Below, in pieces: positions 1 through 9,233 of a stretch of 64,000 bases of DNA (position 1 is the stretch's first letter; every line of letters starts with the position of its first letter). Below the pieces are notes generated by a model. The model made no database searches, was not told where the DNA came from, and saw nothing but the letters and a program-made list of their open reading frames with translations. The DNA is taken from contig CAJNDS010000662.1 of assembly GCA_905221605.1 (NCBI GenBank), positions 31,394 through 95,393 on the forward strand. Reading direction: 5' to 3'. Source of the DNA: Symbiodinium natans (Eukaryota > Sar > Dinophyceae > Suessiales > Symbiodiniaceae). Position numbers and translations under genes: made by a program.

Positions 1-1201
1 CCTGGTTTAGGGTTTAGGGTTTAGGGTTTAGGGTTTAGGGTTTAGGGTTTAGGGTTTAGGGTTTAGGGTTTAGGGTTTAGGGTCTACTAGCACTTCTGAC
101 ACGCCGAGCACCCCCCTACCCCTAAACCCCTAAGACCCCCGAAGCCTAAAACCCTAAAAATCCCTGAACCTAAACCCCAAGACCCCAAACCCTAACACCC
201 CACTGACAGCAAGATTGCAAAAGGATTTCGCAAACCCCCTGGAGTTGAACACCCGTGGAGGCCCGAACTTCAAGCGGTTCAGGGTTTAGGGTTTAGGGTT
301 TGGGGTTTAGGGTTAGGGTTTAGGGTTTAGGGTTTAGGGTTTAGGGTTTAGGGTTTAGGGTTTAGGGTTTAGGGTTCAGGATGTGGGGTTTGAGGGCCTC
401 GGGTTTAGGGTTTGAGGGTTTAGGGTTTAGGGTTTGAGGGCCTAGGGTTTACGAGTTCAGGGTTTGAGGGTTTAGGGTCTTGGGTTGAGGGTTGGAGGGT
501 TTAGGGTGTGGGGTAGAGGTTTTAGGGTTTTGGGTGTGAGGTAGGGTTTAGGACTTGCATGTAGGGTTTGAGGATTTAGGGGTTTAGGGTTTGAGGGCTT
601 ACGGTTTAGAAGTTTAGGGTCTTGGGGTTTGAGGGTTGAGGGTTTCGGGTTGTGAATACGAGGACGACATGATTGAAGGCCTTATGGCCTTTAGGACTTA
701 GGGTTTGCAGTACGGCTTTGGGGTCTCTAAGCCTTAAAACCCTGCACCCTCAACAACCTAATTTCGGGGTCGGAATACCGGGTTTAGGGTTTAGGGTTTA
801 GGGTCCCTATAATAATTGTACCATAATGACCCCCCAAAACCCTGTACTTTTTTTTCAGGCCCCTAGATTTAGCCCTTAGGCTTCCAGGGTTCAGGGTTCA
901 GGGTTTAGGGTTTAGGGTTTAGGGTTTAGGGTTTAGGGTTTAGGGTTTAGGGTTTAGGGTTTAGGGTTTAGGGTTTAGGGTTTAGGGTTTAGGGTTTAGG
1001 GCAACCTTGAACGACGAAGAAGCACAAATTGTGTGTTCTCCGCGCCCCTGCGCCCTGTACCACCACCGTCCGGAAGGGGGCGGCAATGGAGCTCGCATTA
1101 TTACCTGTGTGACCTAAACCCTAAACCCTAAACCCTAAACCTTAAACCCTAAACCCTAGACCCTACACCCTAAACCCTAAACTCTAAACCCTAAACCCTA
1201 G
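1..1201. repeat. Interstitial telomeric repeat field
   Basis: Near-perfect TTTAGGG arrays lie at about 5-82, 281-374 and 893-1001, then a CCCTAAA array at 1113-1201. Between them is degenerate G-rich sequence (GGGTTTGA, GGGTCTTG and similar) that looks like decayed repeat. The left edge reads TTTAGGG on the + strand, the wrong orientation for a true left chromosome end, so this is interstitial. The unique stretch 1002-1112 has no convincing gene. Confidence 0.9.
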
Positions 1202-1306
1202 ACCAAGACTGGCGACGTCCTGGCTTTGGCACTTGGCACGAAGCGGATTCCGAAGTCCTGGTCGTCTCAGACCTCACTGAAGGAAGGCTTCTGCGCACGG
1301 GAGAAA
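1202..1306 (+). CDS. Putative internal exon, unknown protein
   Basis: A 105-bp island between CCCTAAA arrays. It follows an AG (1200-1201) and is open as TKTGDVLALALG (first 12 of 35 codons), rich in Lys, Leu and Ser, then runs directly into CCCTAAACCC. The balanced codon use contrasts with the flanking repeats. No family recognised. Neither the donor nor the partner exons can be fixed from sequence, so it could also be chance open sequence or an exon relic. Confidence 0.35.
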
Positions 1307-2009
1307 CCCTAAACCCTAAACCCTAACCCCTCAACCCCATAGCATCAGCATGTGGACAAAATTCGCTTTAAACGGAGTGTCGGGTCTTAGGAAACATCGC
1401 AGTATAGAGTAGCTAGGTCCGATTCTGGGTTTCCCAGTCATCTAGCAGATCGGGGAAAGCTTGCCTGGCTTTTGGTTTTCATATAACACTGTCGAAATGT
1501 CTCAGTGAAAGCCTAAACCCTAACTCTTAAACCCTAAACCCTAATAAAGCCAGTCCTAAATGCAATGGAACTCTCAGCCTCCGGCAGACCCACCAAGTAC
1601 CCGTCAAGATTCCCGAAATGACCGCCAGTAAGGTGCACCTGGGCTTTCTTAACGGGTACCCTAAGCCGTAAACCCTAAACCCTAACCCCTAAACCCCAAA
1701 CCCTCAACCCTAAGCCCTCATTAAGAGGTACTTGGTAAACTTCAGCCCGAAGCCCTCCAGGTACGCGTGCACAAATCGCGTAACTTATGGAGCCTGGGCA
1801 ACCCCGTGGGATGTTGCATATTTTACCTTTACGGGTCAAAAGAGGATCATACTCACCCTAAACCCTAAAGCCTAATCCCTAAGCGCTAAACCCTAAACGC
1901 TAAACCCTAAACCCTAAACCCCTAAACCCTAAACCCCTAAACCCCTAAACCCCAAAACCCCAAAAGGCCCTAGCATCTAGGGACTTTCCAGGAGTCCCAT
2001 CATTGCCAG
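1307..2009. other. Degenerate telomeric repeat with unique spacers
   Basis: Short CCCTAAA runs (about 1306-1330, 1515-1545, 1668-1715, 1858-1960) are separated by 100-170 bp unique spacers. I see no supported gene in these spacers. Confidence 0.7.
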
Positions 2010-2091
2010 GTAGCAAGGTGGTGGAGAACATCACACAATTCGTGAAGGAGCACGCGACCGCCGCTCTCCCGAGGCCTGTGCCTGCTTTTGG
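2010..2091 (+). CDS. Putative internal exon, unknown protein
   Basis: Begins after the acceptor-like ttgccag (AG at 2008-2009, followed by G) and is open for 27 codons (GSKVVENITQFV, then KEHATAALPRPVPAF). It ends exactly where GGTTTAGGG begins, so the first GT of the telomeric repeat would be the donor. No family recognised. The same exon-then-GTTTAG arrangement recurs elsewhere in the window. Confidence 0.4.
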
Positions 2092-2205
2092 GTTTAGGGT
2101 TTAGGGTTCCGGGTTTACGGTTTAGGGTTTAAGGTTTAGGGATGAGACCCTGCACCCCTTTCAACTTAAACCTTAAACCCAACCCGAAGCCCCAAGCCCT
2201 CACCC

Positions 2206-2317
2206 CCAGCCCCCCGGGTGGTGCCCTTTACCCTTTTTTTGGTGCTGGGTTCTCTTATAAAGTAACCAGCCCCCCAAAGGGGTGCCCTTGCTGCGTTAAG
2301 GTCACTGGGCTACCAAG
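2206..2317 (+). mobile_element. Introner-like element, family A, decayed copy
   Basis: Matches the 3' half of family A: a run of T then GGT.CTGGGTTC, AAAGTAACCA, GGGGTGCCCTTG, and the terminal motif CTGGGCTACCAAG ending at 2317. The 5' terminal repeat is degenerate. If spliced, AG at 2316-2317 would be the acceptor. Confidence 0.6.
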
Positions 2318-5300
2318 TAGAGTTTGGCAGAGAGCTCAGGGTTCAGTAGAGTTCTGTCTGCTGGGTTGGAGCTTGCGGGCCTGGGCTCAGGGCCCAGAGC
2401 CTATTTCGTCAAAAGTGTTTCGGGTTTAGGGTTCAGGGCGTAACATAGGGGCCTGAATCATTAGAATAGGGCTTTGTTATAGTATAATTGAAAAGGGAGC
2501 CTTATAAGGGAATAATATTCGTACTTCTTCCGACCCCTATATCAGACTCCCAATAATGCCTAGCCTCATCCTCGGCGGGATGCCGGGGGCGGTTTAGGGT
2601 TCGGGGTTTGGGGTTTAGGGTTTAGGGTTTAGGGTTTAGGTTTAGGGTTTAGGGTTCAGGGATCCCTCTCATGGCCGCTCTAATTCTCTTAGTTACATGC
2701 CCCCTTAATATGAGCCCTTAATTGGGGAACCCTTGTATACCCCCATACCTAGAATTTCGAGAGTTGCCCAAACCACGAAGCCTTACAGGCCCCCTTAAAC
2801 TCTACAGGACCGTGATCTAGAGAAACTCACAGATTACTGTATAAGGAACCCTAAACCCGAAACCCGAAACCCGAAACCCGAAACCCGAAACCCTAAACCC
2901 TAAACCCTAAACCCTGGGGTCGGGCTTCAAACTCTGCGCGATCGCTCTGCGCAGGCTCGGCGAGCACCCGCCGGCGCGGGCGAAGAGGGGACACACACTT
3001 CTGCAGGCTCGGCGAGGGTTTAGGGTTTAGGGTTTCGGGTTTAGGGTTTAGGGCTTAGAGGGTTTAGAGGGTTTTGAGGGTTTTGAGGGTTTAGAGGGTT
3101 TATAGGGTTTATAGGGTTTATAGGGTTTATAGGGTTTATAGGGTTTATAGGGTTTATAGGGTTTAGGGTTTAGGGGGTAGAGGGTAGGGGGTAGGGGTTA
3201 TGGGTAGGGTTCAGAGTTTATAGGGTTACGGTTTAGGGTCCAGTTTAGGGTTGAGGATTTGCGAATTAGGGCCCAGACTAGGCCCTCATTGAAAGAAGAA
3301 CCAAGAAAGAAATAATTACAAGAGAGAGAGAGAGAGGACAATAGATAGCTTCCTAAGCTTTTAAGGCTGAGCTGGCTAGGGGAGGGAGCCACTCGCATCG
3401 ACCTTGTCTCGTGTGGTCAAGCTGCGGAATAAGGATTTCTTGACTTCTGCACAAAACCTAAACCCCAAACTCTCAACCCTGAATCTCAGACCCTCACAAG
3501 CCCAACCCTCAGCGCCTAAACCCTCAACCCTAAACTCTCAACCCCAAACCCTCGACCCCAGAGTCAGAGTACCTAGGAATGAAAAGGGCACCCTTTTCTT
3601 TTTTAAGGGGCTTAGAAGGCCCCCCCAAAAAAAGGGAGGGTTTAGGGGTGTAGGGCTTCATGGGGCTTAGGGGTGTTAGGCAGTTTTGGGTTTTAGGGTG
3701 GAGGGTTTGGGGTTTAGGGGCTGAGAGTTTTTAAGAAGGGTTTCGGGCTGAGGGCGCAGCTCACACCCAAAGCCCTAATCCCTAGACTCAAATATACATG
3801 ATACATATATATATATGTATATGTAGATATACACACCTTATTAGACCCTCGGGTTCAGGTTGAGGGAATTGGGCAGTGTGAGTCAGCAGCCCTACAGTCA
3901 GACAAAAGAACTTGAACCTCCACCGCTACACCCTGCTGGCAAGCTTTCCTAATGCCTCCTTATGAAGCCCTGAACCCTAAACCCTAAACCCTAAACCCTA
4001 AACCCTAAACCCTATACCCTAAACCCTAAACCCTAAACCCTAAACTACGTAGTCAATCGCCCGGGATCCCAAACGTGAGAGGCCATGCATCTCCGGGATC
4101 TAAGATCTTCCTTTCTTTATAGGGCAGTATACTGGCTGGTTCTTAGCAGGGAATGAGGGAATGACGTAATATAATCCCTTTAGGGGTATATAGGGCCTTA
4201 TAAATTCCCTGATTTTCCCTGAGAACCAGGGGGTGTAGGGGTTCTAGGAGGGCTTTGAAGGGTTCTTAAGGTTTCGCAATCCGCTCCTTAGGCAGGCCGC
4301 AAGTCCTAAACCCTAAACCCTAAACCTAAAACCTAAAACCTAAACCCTAAACCCTCTTGCGAGGCCCTGGGAATGGATACCATGCGCCACCCTTGGGCAG
4401 TTGTCAGGAGGGGAGGTATGGCTTTCATCAGGGCCTGGTGTGGTTTAGAGGGTTTATAGGTTTTTTGTGGTGTAGGGTTCAGGTTTTTGGGTTTGTTTAG
4501 GGTTTGGGGTTTGGGGTTAGTGTTTGGGGTTTGGGGCTTGGGGCTTGGGGTTGGAGCTTGCTTTAAGAACCCATAGCCTACTTCTGCAGGTTATTTTTAA
4601 TGGAACGTCTTGTAGGATTCTTATTAGTCGCCAAAAAAATAGGCTTTTTCTGGACTCAGATTGGAGCTTTGAGGTATAGATTTAAGTCCTCCAGCCGTAC
4701 CCTTTTCTTTGAATGCGTTCTTTTTCGGAGCAGGGGGCGGGTGCCCTGAACACCTCTGGTTAATATCAACCGAACAGGGTGTAGGGTTTAGGGGTTTAGG
4801 TGTTCAGGGGTTTAGGGGTCTAGGGGTTTAGGGGTTTAGGGGTTTAGGGGTTTAGGGGTCTAGGGGTTCAGGGGTTTAGGGGTTTAGGGGTTCCTGGTTC
4901 CCCCTTAGTCTTCTCGGGACCCAGGCCAGCAAACTGCACCTTAAAACCTCCACAACTTAGCCCTGGCACCAACTTGAGGGATCGGGGCACTCAGTAAGTA
5001 GGTTTATGAGTACCTTAATTCATTGAGCTTATAAGACATTCTAGGTATAGATACCTGACTAAGTGCCCTGATCCTAAGAAGTTCAAGACTCCAATCAACT
5101 TGTCTAAGCCCTAGACCCTAAACCGCAGACCCTAAAGCGCTAAACCCTTAAACCCCTAAACCCTAAACCGTAAACCCTGAACCCGAAACCCTTGTTGATG
5201 TCCTAAGCCGGCGTCGCGCTTGGTGTCCTCTTGACAGCCCTGCCTCGCCGTCTCTGTCAAGTCGGAGCGATAGCCATGACAGCCTGACGTCCCCTCCTTG

Positions 5301-5446
5301 CTGCCCTGTGCCCTGGCTCTTGGGGTTTAGGGTTTAGGGTTTAGGGTTTAGGGTTTAGGGTTTAGGGTTTAGGGTTTAGGGTTTAGGGTTTAGGGTTAGG
5401 GTTTAGGGTTTAGGGTTTAGGGTATAGATTTAGGGTTCAGGGTTTA
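2318..5446. repeat. Telomeric repeat field with 8- and 9-bp variant arrays
   Basis: TTTAGGG or CCCTAAA runs at about 2595-2660, 2850-2914, 3015-3050, 3966-4045, 4305-4352 and 5322-5428. Two homogeneous variants stand out: a 9-bp TTTATAGGG array at about 3095-3165 and an 8-bp TTTAGGGG array at about 4785-4895. An AT-rich microsatellite lies at 3795-3830. The unique spacers (for example 2661-2850, 4360-4440, 4560-4780, 4890-5105) show no gene I can support. Confidence 0.85.
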
Positions 5447-5545
5447 CATTGTCATAGTGGGATAACATTTTACATTTTTAAGGGTACTTAAACTCAATAA
5501 GAATAAAATTTTAAATTTTTATTATTATCCCAACTATAAACCAGT
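5447..5545. mobile_element. Introner-like element, family B, within telomeric repeat
   Basis: Carries the family B signature GTCATAGTGGGATAACATT near the left end and TTATCCCAACTATAAACCAG at the right; TAGTGGGATAA and TTATCCCAACTA form the imperfect terminal inverted repeat. Both flanks are TTTAGGG repeat. Related copies are at 37652-37752 and 49002-49122, the last of which is an intron. Confidence 0.65.
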
Positions 5546-7515
5546 TTAGGGTTTAGGCTTTAGGGCTTTCAAGAAAGCCTTTGGGTTTTCAGTGTTGCTG
5601 ACTTTTTTTTTTTTTTTTCGGGGGGGTTTCGCCCTTCCGGCTTCAGATGTGCTACTTCGAGCTTCGAGTTGGGTTTAGGGTTTGGGGTTTAGGGTTTAGG
5701 GTTTAGGGTTTCGGGTTTAGGGTTTAGGGTTTAGGGTTTCGGGTTTAGGGGCGAAGGTCCAGGGTTGTGGCGGTATGGGTTGTGGTGGTTGGGTTTGGGG
5801 TTTAGAGGGTTCGTGGTGCCATGGCATCCTCCAAGTCTTGTCATGACTTGTCAAACCCTAAACCCTAAATCCTAAACCCCTAAGGGCTTAGGGTTTAGGG
5901 TTTAGGGTTTAGGGTTTAGGGTTTAGGGTTTAGGATTTAGGGTCCCCTAAGCCCGCTCCTGCACACTAAACCCCTAAACCTCGAGACCTTTGACCCCCTC
6001 ATCCTAAATCCCCTCCCCACCAGCTAAAGCCCCAAACCCGTAAACCCCCAAAACGCCCAAAACCCCTTAAGCCCCTTAAACCCCTAACCCTCAACCCCTG
6101 GACTCCTTAACGCCTAAACACTAAACTGAACCCCTCTAACCCCTAAACCCTATCCCTAACCCCAAACCCGCAAACCCCTAAACCCTAAACCCCCAAACCC
6201 TAAAACCCTAAACCCCTAAAGCCGAAACCCCTAAACTCCTGAACCCTAAGCCCTGAACCCCTAAAACTCTAAACCCTAACCTCTCAACTCCTCAACACCT
6301 AAACTCTAACCCCTAAAACCGAAACCCCTCGACCCTGAACCCTCAGCCCTAAAGCCCTGAACCCTACACTCCTAAACCCTAGACCCTAATCCCAAAACCC
6401 CTAAACTCAAAACCCTAAACCCTGCAGTCCCAACCCTAAGCCCCAAACCCTAAGCCCTAAGCCCTAAGCCCTAAACCCTAAACCGTAAACCCCTCAAGTG
6501 AATGCGGCTGAAGGCTCCAGCTGTGCCATGGGGCGCTCAGGGCACCCAGCGGCGCAGTGGCAGGTGCCGGGGTTTAGGGTTTAGGGTTTAGGGTTTAGGG
6601 TTTAGGGTTTAGGGGTAAGGGGTGTAGGGTTTAGGGTTTCAGGGTTGAGAGGTTCAGTGTTTCTGGTTTAGGGTCTGGGGTGTAGGGTTTAGGGTCCGTT
6701 CTAGGCGCCGGTGCTTGTTTGGGTTCAGGGTATTTTGGGTGATTGATTTCCGGCTTTTGCGGGCGTCGGGCTTTTTAGGGTTTGCGGAGAGGCCTTTGGC
6801 ATTTTTGCATCTTCAGGGGACGTGTGACGTGGCCCTTAGGGTCCATACACCTACAAAGGGAATTCTTGGCCTTAAAGCACCTCCTAGAAAGGGACTTTGG
6901 GGCCCATGAACATCAGAACAAATATGGACCCTTCGTGCGGGTTATGCGTTTAGGGCTGAGGACTTAGGGTTTACGGTTGAGGGTTTTGGGGTTCGGCTTT
7001 CTGCATCCTTGGGCGCGAAGATCTTGGGAGGGTTCAGGGTTTAGGGTTTAGGTGGTGGAACCTGCGGGGTTCCACCCCCTGAGAACGCCACCAGGCTCCA
7101 ACAATCTCCATTGCGTCCAGACACGCGGAAATCCTAAACCCTAAACCCTAAACCCTACACCCTAATCCCAAAACTCTAAACCCAACCCTACACCCTACAC
7201 CCCAATCCCAAAACCCTAAACCCTAAACCCTAAACCCTAAACCCTAAACCCTAAACCCTAAACCCTAAATCCTGCAGGATAAGAAAAGACCTCAGCAAAA
7301 GAAAGTCCGCTGGGAGCATGGCAGGGACGCTACGAAGTAGCGTTCTGCACCCTCAACCCCCAAACCCTAAACCCTATACCCTAAACCCTAAACCCCAAAC
7401 CCTATATAAACCCTAAACCCTAAACCCTATAAACCCCAAACCCTAAACCCCAAACCCTAAACCCTAAACCCCAAACCCGTAACCCCTAAACCCTAAGACG
7501 TTGTTGTCTAAGGAC
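5546..7515. repeat. Telomeric repeat field, mainly degenerate CCCTAAA
   Basis: TTTAGGG at about 5675-5750 and 5888-5940; a long, heavily diverged CCCTAAA-like stretch at 5945-6495; TTTAGGG at 6570-6615; CCCTAAA at 7132-7272 and 7362-7495. A poly-T/poly-G junction lies at 5603-5628. The open stretches at 6715-6967 contain decayed repeat codons (GFRV, GLRT) and I do not consider them genes. Confidence 0.8.
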
Positions 7516-7622
7516 AGTATACATGGTCCCTTAATATGGTCCGTTACTTTAAAGAATTCTGAAGTATGGGCCTTTAGGTCGCATAGGGTATATGAGGGGT
7601 GTTTAATATAAGTGGTCCCCTT
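7516..7622. mobile_element. MITE-like element, CATGGTCCC family (partial)
   Basis: Shares CATGGTCCCTTA, GTGGTCC-like and GGGCCTTTA..CGTATAGGGTA segments with stretches at 33606-33693, 44732-44846 and 46892-46985. In the 44.7-kb copy CATGGTC and GACCATG face each other as terminal repeats. A role as an intron is not shown here. Confidence 0.4.
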
Positions 7623-7657
7623 GGGTTTAGGGTTTAGGGTTTAGGGTTTAGGGTTCG

Positions 7658-7868
7658 TGAAAAAACATGTCAAGCTGTACACTTCAAGCGGGGAGTAACA
7701 TGTACGTTCCCGCAGTTTTGTTTCTTGGCTCCACATCGTGCAGAGGGGTGCTGACGAGAGCGCTCTGCACGGTGAGCCTCCACCCAACGTGCCGAAAGGC
7801 AGGAGCCATACGGTGCTGCGCCAGTGCCGCCGAAAATTGGCGTGTTCCCTCACTCTTATATCTGGGTT
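7658..7868 (+). repeat. Left terminal direct repeat (pLTR) of the Penelope-like element
   Basis: 211 bp, identical by eye to 11215-11425 (constant offset 3557). Starts TGAAAAAACATGTC and ends TATATCTGGGTT. Contains a 9-bp hairpin (7737-7745 with 7763-7771, 17-nt loop) whose loop holds CTGACGA (7751-7757), and a GAAA at 7794-7797. Direct terminal repeats are usual in Penelope-like elements and often hold the promoter; no promoter motif was identified here. Confidence 0.92.
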
Positions 7869-7901
7869 CGTGGCTCTTCTTTACGAGTGCAGGCAAAGCC
7901 A

Positions 7902-9233
7902 ATGTGGCACAGCGCAACCAAAGATTCCAAAGTGCAGGAACTGCGGCATCATACCATCAGAAGCAGCCTTGCTGCTGATGAAGCAGGCAGGCGCAAAACC
8001 TTACAAGATGAAGAAGAATTTCAAGAAGATATGATGGTGGATGACGACAGCGATCCTCGCAGAGAAGATGATGCCAGACGATTCGCATTTGATTTCAAAT
8101 CCATCCAGAAGCCGTTTCAGACAATGCTCTTTCAGCAGCATGACCGACTTCGCAAGAATGTTGCCTCTCTGTGGAGTGCCCGTAAGCAATTCGAGAGCGT
8201 TCTGAACGAATACCAAAAGTTCAAGGAGACAGGGCGAGCTCCACAGTTTGCTGACTCATTTACTGTGCCAAAATGTGTGTTGGGAATGCCTTTCCCAACT
8301 CAAGAAGGACCTACTGCTGGTCGATCAATCCAAGAGGTCATCGATTCGTTCAAGACTTCGCAACTGGCGACCAAAGTTGATTACATGGTGAAGGTCAAAG
8401 AAGCAGTTGTTGATCACTTCAAATCCCTGGTCAGCTTGCAGCACTACAGCTCAACAATCAAAGATCAATTGGACTTGATCATAGATGAGCTGCGTGCTAT
8501 GTCTCTTGACTTAGACTTCCAGTACGAGGCATGGTATGACGAGGCCAAAAAGTTTGCCAAGATGTCGTTCGAGCATGTGCTGTTCGCCAAGGCATCCAAA
8601 GCAGTGATCGATGCTCAGAAGCTTGAACGCCTGAATGAGAGACAAACCCAGGCGCAAGCTGCGTTCAGTGCACTGCCCAAGGAGGCCCAACTCGAAATGA
8701 TCATTGAAAGCAAAGTCTCAAACATTCTATCTCGTGGACGCTCTGAGCCTGGCTACCGCAAACTCTGTTTCAATCCGAAAGAGAGACAGTCCGTGGCAAG
8801 AGCCATCTCTGCGTTCAATGGTGAGTTCGGTACCTCGTACAATGGCCGAGGTCCAAAACATGATGCCAGACAAGCTTCTCGTGGAAAAGGAAAAGGCAAG
8901 GGCAAAGGACGTGGCAAACACAGCAGCCACAACAAGGACTGGTCTCGCAGTCCCTCGCGGCAAGCGTCGCAGTACCCCCATCAAGACAGACGCAGATCCG
9001 TGAGCAACTCCAGAGAGCGCCGAACAAAGGGCAAAGGAAAAGGCAAAGCAAAGGGCAATGGCAAAGGCAAAGCAGCTGGCAAGGGCAAGCGCAAGGGGTT
9101 ACCTTCAGCAGCACGGCCACCATCTTGGAGTTCAAGACGGACGAACAGCCGTGCAACGTTCAATCAGCGCAGACGTACACCGTCCCAACATCATCAAGGA
9201 TCCGGAGGCGGATGGCGCGCAGCGCGATGGTAG
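7902..9233 (+). CDS. Penelope-like element ORF1, basic nucleic-acid-binding-type protein
   Basis: The frame is open from inside the left repeat, but its upstream start would be GTG (7824). The first ATG (7902) lies just outside the repeat and gives 443 residues. Residues about 30-60 are acidic (EEEFQED, DDDSD); the middle (about 90-300) is helical-looking and without a known domain; the last ~130 residues are very basic with GKGKGKGKGRGK, SRSPSR and GKGKGKAKG tracts, typical of RNA or DNA binding. No GIY-YIG motif seen. It overlaps ORF2 in the -1 frame. The likely role is RNP formation or nucleic-acid chaperoning, inferred only from composition and position. Confidence 0.8.
   Translation: MWHSATKDSKVQELRHHTIRSSLAADEAGRRKTLQDEEEFQEDMMVDDDSDPRREDDARRFAFDFKSIQKPFQTMLFQQHDRLRKNVASLWSARKQFESVLNEYQKFKETGRAPQFADSFTVPKCVLGMPFPTQEGPTAGRSIQEVIDSFKTSQLATKVDYMVKVKEAVVDHFKSLVSLQHYSSTIKDQLDLIIDELRAMSLDLDFQYEAWYDEAKKFAKMSFEHVLFAKASKAVIDAQKLERLNERQTQAQAAFSALPKEAQLEMIIESKVSNILSRGRSEPGYRKLCFNPKERQSVARAISAFNGEFGTSYNGRGPKHDARQASRGKGKGKGKGRGKHSSHNKDWSRSPSRQASQYPHQDRRRSVSNSRERRTKGKGKGKAKGNGKGKAAGKGKRKGLPSAARPPSWSSRRTNSRATFNQRRRTPSQHHQGSGGGWRAARW

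Noticed and set aside
1-82. True chromosome end at the left edge
   Set aside because: A left telomere would read CCCTAAA on the + strand; here it is TTTAGGG and repeats of both orientations continue through the window.
7751-7810. Functional hammerhead ribozyme in the terminal repeat
   Set aside because: CTGACGA, GAAA and ATA are present, but stem II does not pair next to the core and no stem I could be drawn on either strand; kept only as a lead.
7641-7978. Small ORFs inside the terminal repeats on both strands
   Set aside because: Overlapping shadows in a 211-bp non-coding repeat, repeated identically at the right end.
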